From Vibrio qingdaonensis (GTDB taxonomy: Bacteria > Pseudomonadota > Gammaproteobacteria > Enterobacterales > Vibrionaceae), in contig NZ_JAKRRY010000008.1 in the NCBI RefSeq assembly GCF_026191675.1, positions 1 to 64,000 of the forward strand: a DNA stretch of 64,000 nt, read 5' to 3'. Every line of letters starts with the position of its first letter. The first letter of the stretch is position 1. Made by a program: the position numbers and the translations under genes. Shown piece after piece: positions 59,791 through 64,000 of this stretch. Under the pieces are notes generated by a model. It saw only the letters and a program-made list of their open reading frames with translations, was not told where the DNA came from and did no database searches.

Positions 59791-60774
59791 CTATGTGATT
59801 GAAGGAGCTAAGTCTCCATTAATAGGCAAAACATATCTATTTCTACCACTACGTTTTGCTTCATACAACAATTTGTCGGCGCATTCATACAAATTAGTGA
59901 TGGGTTCTGTGCCCTGCGGAATAAAACTGATGACACCGAGTGACAGCGTCACAAACTCTGCAGTAGAAGAATAAGCATGGCGAATATTCAAGCCACTTAC
60001 ACCGTCTATAACGCGCAACGCATGGTCTTCAGCCCCTGCAATATCACAGTTACTAATGAATATAACAAATTCTTCTCCGCCATAACGTCCAACATATTCC
60101 CCACTTCGAATAAACATAACGTCAAGAAATTGAGCAAGATCTATCAGGCACTGATCGCCTTGCGTGTGTCCATAATTATCGTTGTAGGCTTTAAAGTGAT
60201 CGACATCCATTAAAATGACGGATAGTGGGGCTTGGTGGCGACCATGCCACTGGACTAACTCAAGTAATTTTTGGTCCATAAAACGGCGGTTAAATAGCTT
60301 AGTCAAACCATCTTCATTGGCTTGGTGCTGAAGCGCCTTATTAGCTTCTTCAAGTTGGGCGCTGGCCTGTTTAAGCTCTCTACGCATATGGGCAATTCTT
60401 TGCATTGCAATAAGCTTAGATTGCAACACTATTTTATCTACAGGTTTCACTAAATAGTCATCACCGCCCGCCTGAATAGCTTTAGCAATCATTTCAGGCT
60501 CTTCATGACTACTTAAAAAAATGATAGGAATCCAATCCTCTAGATACCGTTCCCGTATCTTAGCTGCGACTTCAAACCCGTCCATTTCTGGCATAGAGAT
60601 ATCCAGTAACACGAGTTCAGGATCAAAATTAGGATAAAGGGCGAGTGCCTCTTTGCCACTTGCTGCTGTCGCGACCTCATGCCCCAATTGTTTTAACCTG
60701 ATCTGCAGTTGCATTCGCTCTAGTTGAGCATCGTCAACCAACAGTATTCTCATTGAAGAATCCATCGAAATCAT
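59791..60774 (-). CDS. Response regulator with diguanylate cyclase output
   Basis: A 327-residue soluble protein. Receiver domain (~8-125): LLVDDAQLERMQLQIRLKQLG, LVLLDISMPEMDGFE (phospho-acceptor), PIIFLSSHEE and YLVKPVDKI. A short coiled coil links it to a GGDEF domain (~165-320) with DGLTKLFNRRFMD, VILMDVDHFKAYNDNYGH and VGRYGGEEFVIF. Phosphorylation by an unidentified kinase should switch on cyclic di-GMP synthesis. No I-site RxxD is visible before GGEEF. AGGGAAAG precedes the first ATG; the Met at MRILL is an alternative start. Confidence 0.9.
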   Translation of the reverse strand: MISMDSSMRILLVDDAQLERMQLQIRLKQLGHEVATAASGKEALALYPNFDPELVLLDISMPEMDGFEVAAKIRERYLEDWIPIIFLSSHEEPEMIAKAIQAGGDDYLVKPVDKIVLQSKLIAMQRIAHMRRELKQASAQLEEANKALQHQANEDGLTKLFNRRFMDQKLLELVQWHGRHQAPLSVILMDVDHFKAYNDNYGHTQGDQCLIDLAQFLDVMFIRSGEYVGRYGGEEFVIFISNCDIAGAEDHALRVIDGVSGLNIRHAYSSTAEFVTLSLGVISFIPQGTEPITNLYECADKLLYEAKRSGRNRYVLPINGDLAPSIT

Positions 60775-60987
60775 AGCTTTCCCTGTAAAAACTAAACTTT
60801 CTAACTATTACTAAGATATAACACATAATAGAACAATATTCATTTAAGCCCATATTTTCCATATGATTTGACTCGTGAGTCGGGAAAATCGCATTTAAAC
60901 GAGGATTTTTTTTGCGACACAGTTTATTATTGACTTTTATCCTGCCTTTTTTAGGATAGGCGAACATTTTTCAGAAGAGATAGCCGT

Positions 60988-61392
60988 ATGTCTGATACTC
61001 AAAACACCGAAACAACAACTGTAGATCTAACCACCATCTCACCTGAATTGCGCAAAGTCATCGAATTTGATGAAGTACCGGAAGCTCTACACAACATGAT
61101 TGTATCAATCCATGAAGTGACAGAAGAAGCGGTACGTGAAGCATGGGACTCGCTACCAGGAAGTGCTCAAAACATTCTTGATAACTTCGAACAATTCCAT
61201 GGTCTTATCTCTGTGAGCCAAGGTTTTGCAGGGGTAAACACAATGGAAGAGTTCGCATCAATGGATCTTCCAAAAGACATGAGCGACGAAGAAAAAGAAG
61301 ATTACCGTGCGAATCTAATTGATAAAGTACTACATAACTGTATTAAAGACATGGTTAAACAAATCAAAAAAGCCCGCCGTGACCCACTCTAG
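60988..61392 (+). CDS. DUF3069-like protein
   Basis: A 134-residue acidic, helical protein: TISPELRKVIEFDEVPEALHNMIVSIHEVTEEAVREAWDSLPGSAQNILDNFEQFHGLISVSQGFAGV...DKVLHNCIKDMVKQIKKARRDPL. It matches the DUF3069 proteins common in Vibrio as I recall them. No signal or membrane segment. AGAGATAG precedes the ATG. Function unknown. It converges on modC. Confidence 0.75.
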   Translation: MSDTQNTETTTVDLTTISPELRKVIEFDEVPEALHNMIVSIHEVTEEAVREAWDSLPGSAQNILDNFEQFHGLISVSQGFAGVNTMEEFASMDLPKDMSDEEKEDYRANLIDKVLHNCIKDMVKQIKKARRDPL

Positions 61393-61426
61393 ATCTGGGA
61401 CTAACGCTAGTTCTGGGGCTATAACG

Positions 61427-62539
61427 CTAGATATGAGGATCTAACGCAATATCCCGTTGTGCCACACTCACCCCTTTAATTTGAGCATATACGCGTTGCC
61501 CAATGGCTAACTCTAATTCTTCGACAGCCCACTGAGTAACCACAGCGACAAGCTCTGAATCTTCACCTAAGCTCAGCAGTACTTCAACGCTTTGGGTTGA
61601 ACTCCCATGCGCGCCCATGCTAATAGACTTAATCTCGCACGCGAGAATATTCCGTATCGAGGTTTTCGAAGGCCGCTCTAAAGCAATAGAGACATCACTC
61701 GCTCTTACTCGTAATCGAACCAGTTCACCTGGCTCTCCTTGTGTATGCTGCACCCAAAGATAGCTCTGTGAGTTGAGCGCTACCTTTGTTAATGCGTAAC
61801 GTTGGCTCTGCTCAACAATCCTACCTTTGAACAAAGCACTTTTATCAGAAAAAGATTGCCATGCTTGCATTGAAGGTGAGCGCCACACTTTTTCAATTGA
61901 TCCCGATTCAACAACTTCCCCATGGTCAATCACGATGAGGTGCTGAGCAAGCCGAAGTATTTCATTCAAACTATGCGTCACATAAATAATGGGAATGTCG
62001 ATACAGCTCGAAAGGCGCTCCAAATAAGGCATTACCTCACGCTTTCTTGGTAGATCCAGAGATGCGAGTGGTTCATCCATTAGTAATAGATCCGGTTTGC
62101 TCAACAATGCCCTACCAATCGCGACACGCTGTTTTTCCCCCCCTGATAGTTGTGAAGGATATCGTTCTAGCAAATCGTGAATAGACAATAGAGCAAGTAT
62201 TTCATCAAAATGCGTTTGATCGAAACTTGTGACGCCGTAACATAGGTTTAGACGAACTTTCATGTGCGGAAATAAGCGTGCATCTTGAAACACATAGCCA
62301 ATATTTCGTTTTTCTATCGGAATATTAACGCCCTGATCAGAACAGAACAGAACAGTGTCTTGAACCTTAATGTTTCCACTGTCAGGTTCCGTTAAGCCAC
62401 TAAGCAAATTAATAAATGTTGTCTTGCCTGCACCAGAGCGACCAAAAATAGCCGAAATACCTTTAGGAGGAAGTTCAGCGCTAAAATGGAAGTCCTGCTG
62501 TGACAACCGCTTTCGAACATTAATATCAATCACTTTCAA
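61427..62539 (-). CDS. modC: Molybdate ABC transporter ATP-binding protein
   Basis: Energises molybdate uptake with ModAB. 370 residues: Walker A FGRSGAGKTT, Q-loop GYVFQDARLFPHMKV, signature LSGGEKQRVAIGRAL, Walker B LLMDEPLASLD and H-loop VTHSLNEI, then the C-terminal molybdate-binding MOP domain (RVRASDVSIALERPSKTSIRNIL). The start is a TTG that overlaps the modB stop (TTGA) with GGAG before it; this gives MKVIDINV, the normal opening, whereas the frame remains open 30 codons further into modB. Confidence 0.9.
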   Translation of the reverse strand: MKVIDINVRKRLSQQDFHFSAELPPKGISAIFGRSGAGKTTFINLLSGLTEPDSGNIKVQDTVLFCSDQGVNIPIEKRNIGYVFQDARLFPHMKVRLNLCYGVTSFDQTHFDEILALLSIHDLLERYPSQLSGGEKQRVAIGRALLSKPDLLLMDEPLASLDLPRKREVMPYLERLSSCIDIPIIYVTHSLNEILRLAQHLIVIDHGEVVESGSIEKVWRSPSMQAWQSFSDKSALFKGRIVEQSQRYALTKVALNSQSYLWVQHTQGEPGELVRLRVRASDVSIALERPSKTSIRNILACEIKSISMGAHGSSTQSVEVLLSLGEDSELVAVVTQWAVEELELAIGQRVYAQIKGVSVAQRDIALDPHI

Positions 62540-63228
62540 CGCTGAACTCCTAGCCGCTTTTGGGTCCAACGGTTCAATCCTTCTGCAAACCATAACGATG
62601 CCAGTGAGACCACTATAGAAATAATACACAACCTCATTGCTGCCGCTTCAGCGCCTGGAGTTTCCAAGAAATTATACATCGCCAATGGAATGGTTTGCGT
62701 TTCTCCTGGAATGTTAGACACGAAACTGATCGTCGCTCCAAACTCACCTAGACTACGTGCAAAAGCCAACATTGTCCCACTGATTACACCAGGAATGATC
62801 AGTGGCAAGGTGATCGTACAAAATACCCTTAATGGAGAGGCACCAAGTGTACGCGCTGCCTGCTCTAACTTATGATCGACACTATCCATCGATAAACGAA
62901 TAGAGCGTACCATTAATGGTAATGCAACAACGATGCAAGCTAACACGGCCCCTTTCCAGCTAAAGCTAAAACTAATACCAAACCATTGGTACAGGTGCTG
63001 TCCTATAAACCCTTGACGCCCCATAGAGATTAGCAAGAGATATCCAACGACAACGGGCGGAAGAACAAGCGGTAAATGAATCAAGCTATCGAGCAAACTT
63101 TTACCAACAAATGTTTTCTTGCTCAATATCCACGCAAAGAAAATACCAATAGGGATCAACCAGATGATTGCAACACTGGCAACTTTGAGGCTCAGCCATA
63201 GTGCTTGAAGTTCATATTCACTCAACAT
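62536..63228 (-). CDS. modB: Molybdate ABC transporter permease
   Basis: Inner-membrane permease of 230 residues with five to six helices. The EAA loop is present: LEQAARTLGASPLRVFCTITLPLIIPGVISGTMLAFARSLGEFGATI. The end region FVSNIPGETQTIPLAMYNFLETPG is typical of ModB. It is 158 bases after modA and overlaps modC by four bases. Confidence 0.93.
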   Translation of the reverse strand: MLSEYELQALWLSLKVASVAIIWLIPIGIFFAWILSKKTFVGKSLLDSLIHLPLVLPPVVVGYLLLISMGRQGFIGQHLYQWFGISFSFSWKGAVLACIVVALPLMVRSIRLSMDSVDHKLEQAARTLGASPLRVFCTITLPLIIPGVISGTMLAFARSLGEFGATISFVSNIPGETQTIPLAMYNFLETPGAEAAAMRLCIISIVVSLASLWFAEGLNRWTQKRLGVQR

Positions 63229-63386
63229 CGTCTATTCACTATTACCATCAATAAGTTCACCCATTTAAATCGCCGTCATTATTTTAATTATTTGTGTCAA
63301 CTTGATGAAATAAGGTCGTCTAATCGCGGTAGAATGCTCATAAACTCGAACGCCTTTAGATATTGTCAGCACTGTTAGTCTCCTCC

Positions 63387-64000
63387 TTACTGCCCTTCAG
63401 AATCACCGGTATCAAAACCATACGCCTTCAGTAGCTGTTGTCCTTCGTTAGACAAAACAAACTCACGAAATTGTTCTGAAGGCTTAGATTGGCTCAGTTT
63501 TACCAAAGGATAAATAATGGCATCGTGAGTATTGCTATCAAATGTCGCGAGTACCTCCACCTCATGGCTAAGCAAAGCATCCGTTTTATATACAATCCCA
63601 AGTGGCGTTTCACCGCGCTCTACCATTGCCAACACTTGTCTAACATTACTCAACGGCGCCAGTTGATTTTTCACTTGTTTCCATACACCCACTGACTCTA
63701 AAGACTGCTTAGCATAAATCCCAGCAGGCACCGACGTCGGAATACCAATGGCTAAACGACCAACACCCAAAGCTTGTTTCCAAGATTGTGCCTCGAGCAC
63801 GACCAAGGTTTGATCTGGCAGTAATCGAGTATTTGATACCACGACCAGTTGGTTTCTCGCGATGACAGATATTGCCTCACCCGAGGTAATACGTTGCTCG
63901 ACAAGATAATCAACCCAACGTTCATTGGCTGAAATAAACACATCGGCAGGTGCTCCCTGATACACTTGCCTAGCTAAAGACGCCGACCCACCAAACACGG
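63387..64000 (-). CDS. modA: Molybdate ABC transporter substrate-binding protein, partial
   Basis: The C-terminal ~203 residues of ModA; the 5' end lies beyond the window. Blocks: FGGSASLARQVYQGAPADVFISANERWVDYLVEQ, NQLVVVSN, LAIGIPTSVPAGIYAKQSLESVGVW, VRQVLAMVERGETPLGIVYKTDAL, and EFVLSNEGQQLLKAYGFD near the end. These line the oxyanion site of the family. Order modA-modB-modC is standard. Confidence 0.92.
   Translation of the reverse strand, partial: VFGGSASLARQVYQGAPADVFISANERWVDYLVEQRITSGEAISVIARNQLVVVSNTRLLPDQTLVVLEAQSWKQALGVGRLAIGIPTSVPAGIYAKQSLESVGVWKQVKNQLAPLSNVRQVLAMVERGETPLGIVYKTDALLSHEVEVLATFDSNTHDAIIYPLVKLSQSKPSEQFREFVLSNEGQQLLKAYGFDTGDSEGQ

Overview
The window reads as a gammaproteobacterial chromosome of the genus Vibrio, most likely the terminus of chromosome II. 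This rests on Vibrio-type genes (vxrABC-like two-component cluster, DUF2861, DUF3404, DUF3069, HlyU-family, solitary autotransporter-type barrel), on the neighbourhood hutA / ddl / vxr / pntAB, which I recall lying near the chromosome II terminus of V. cholerae (from memory, not looked up), and on a dif-type XerCD site plus a perfect matS-type motif inside the window. No rRNA, tRNA, insertion sequence or CRISPR array was seen.

Left arm (1-34.7 kb) is ordinary chromosome: a FAN1/VRR-NUC nuclease, aroG, a YnaI-type mechanosensitive channel, a secreted MsrA-MsrB fusion, an OsmC protein, a hybrid histidine kinase broken by an in-frame TGA, an alpha/beta hydrolase, a basic amino-acid antiporter, methylglyoxal synthase, the TorT/TorS sensing pair (no torR or torCAD in view), a cis/trans fatty-acid isomerase, an OFA-type MFS transporter, a Fur-controlled TonB-dependent haem-type receptor, a LysR regulator, the PatZ-type protein acetyltransferase, a SPOR lipoprotein, ddl, a degenerate tyrosine recombinase, a DUF3319 protein and a SUI1/YciH protein.

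Accessory region (34.9-46.8 kb): an approximately 11.9 kb element lies between two direct dif-like sites (34925-34952 and 46800-46828). Its left 8 kb is a filamentous (inovirus) prophage: divergent repressor, GPA-type rolling-circle replicase, ssDNA-binding protein, coat proteins, a central terminator, adsorption protein, DUF2523 protein and Zot/pI assembly ATPase, then a LexA-box-controlled pair of small genes and a 690-base non-coding region. Its right part carries cargo: a two-gene Kiwa-type anti-phage module (KwaA membrane protein + KwaB/DUF4868), two diverged copies of a small DUF3653-like regulator, and a Cys/His-rich 72-residue protein. Combining the outer halves of the two flanking sites rebuilds a near-canonical dif, so the simplest model is XerC-mediated integration of a single-stranded phage genome into dif2. 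The repressor reading frame ends inside the attachment site, so its C-terminus is predicted to change on integration.

Right arm (46.8-64 kb): about 1 kb with no clear gene, an unrecognised 199-residue protein, a YoaH/UPF0181 protein, a TraF-like outer-membrane protein and vxrC-vxrB-vxrA, pntAB, a HlyU-family protein, a membrane diguanylate cyclase, an outer-membrane barrel, a response-regulator diguanylate cyclase, a DUF3069 protein and the molybdate transporter modABC, with modA cut by the window end. Coordinates were read by eye and functions are assigned by motif and family resemblance without any search.
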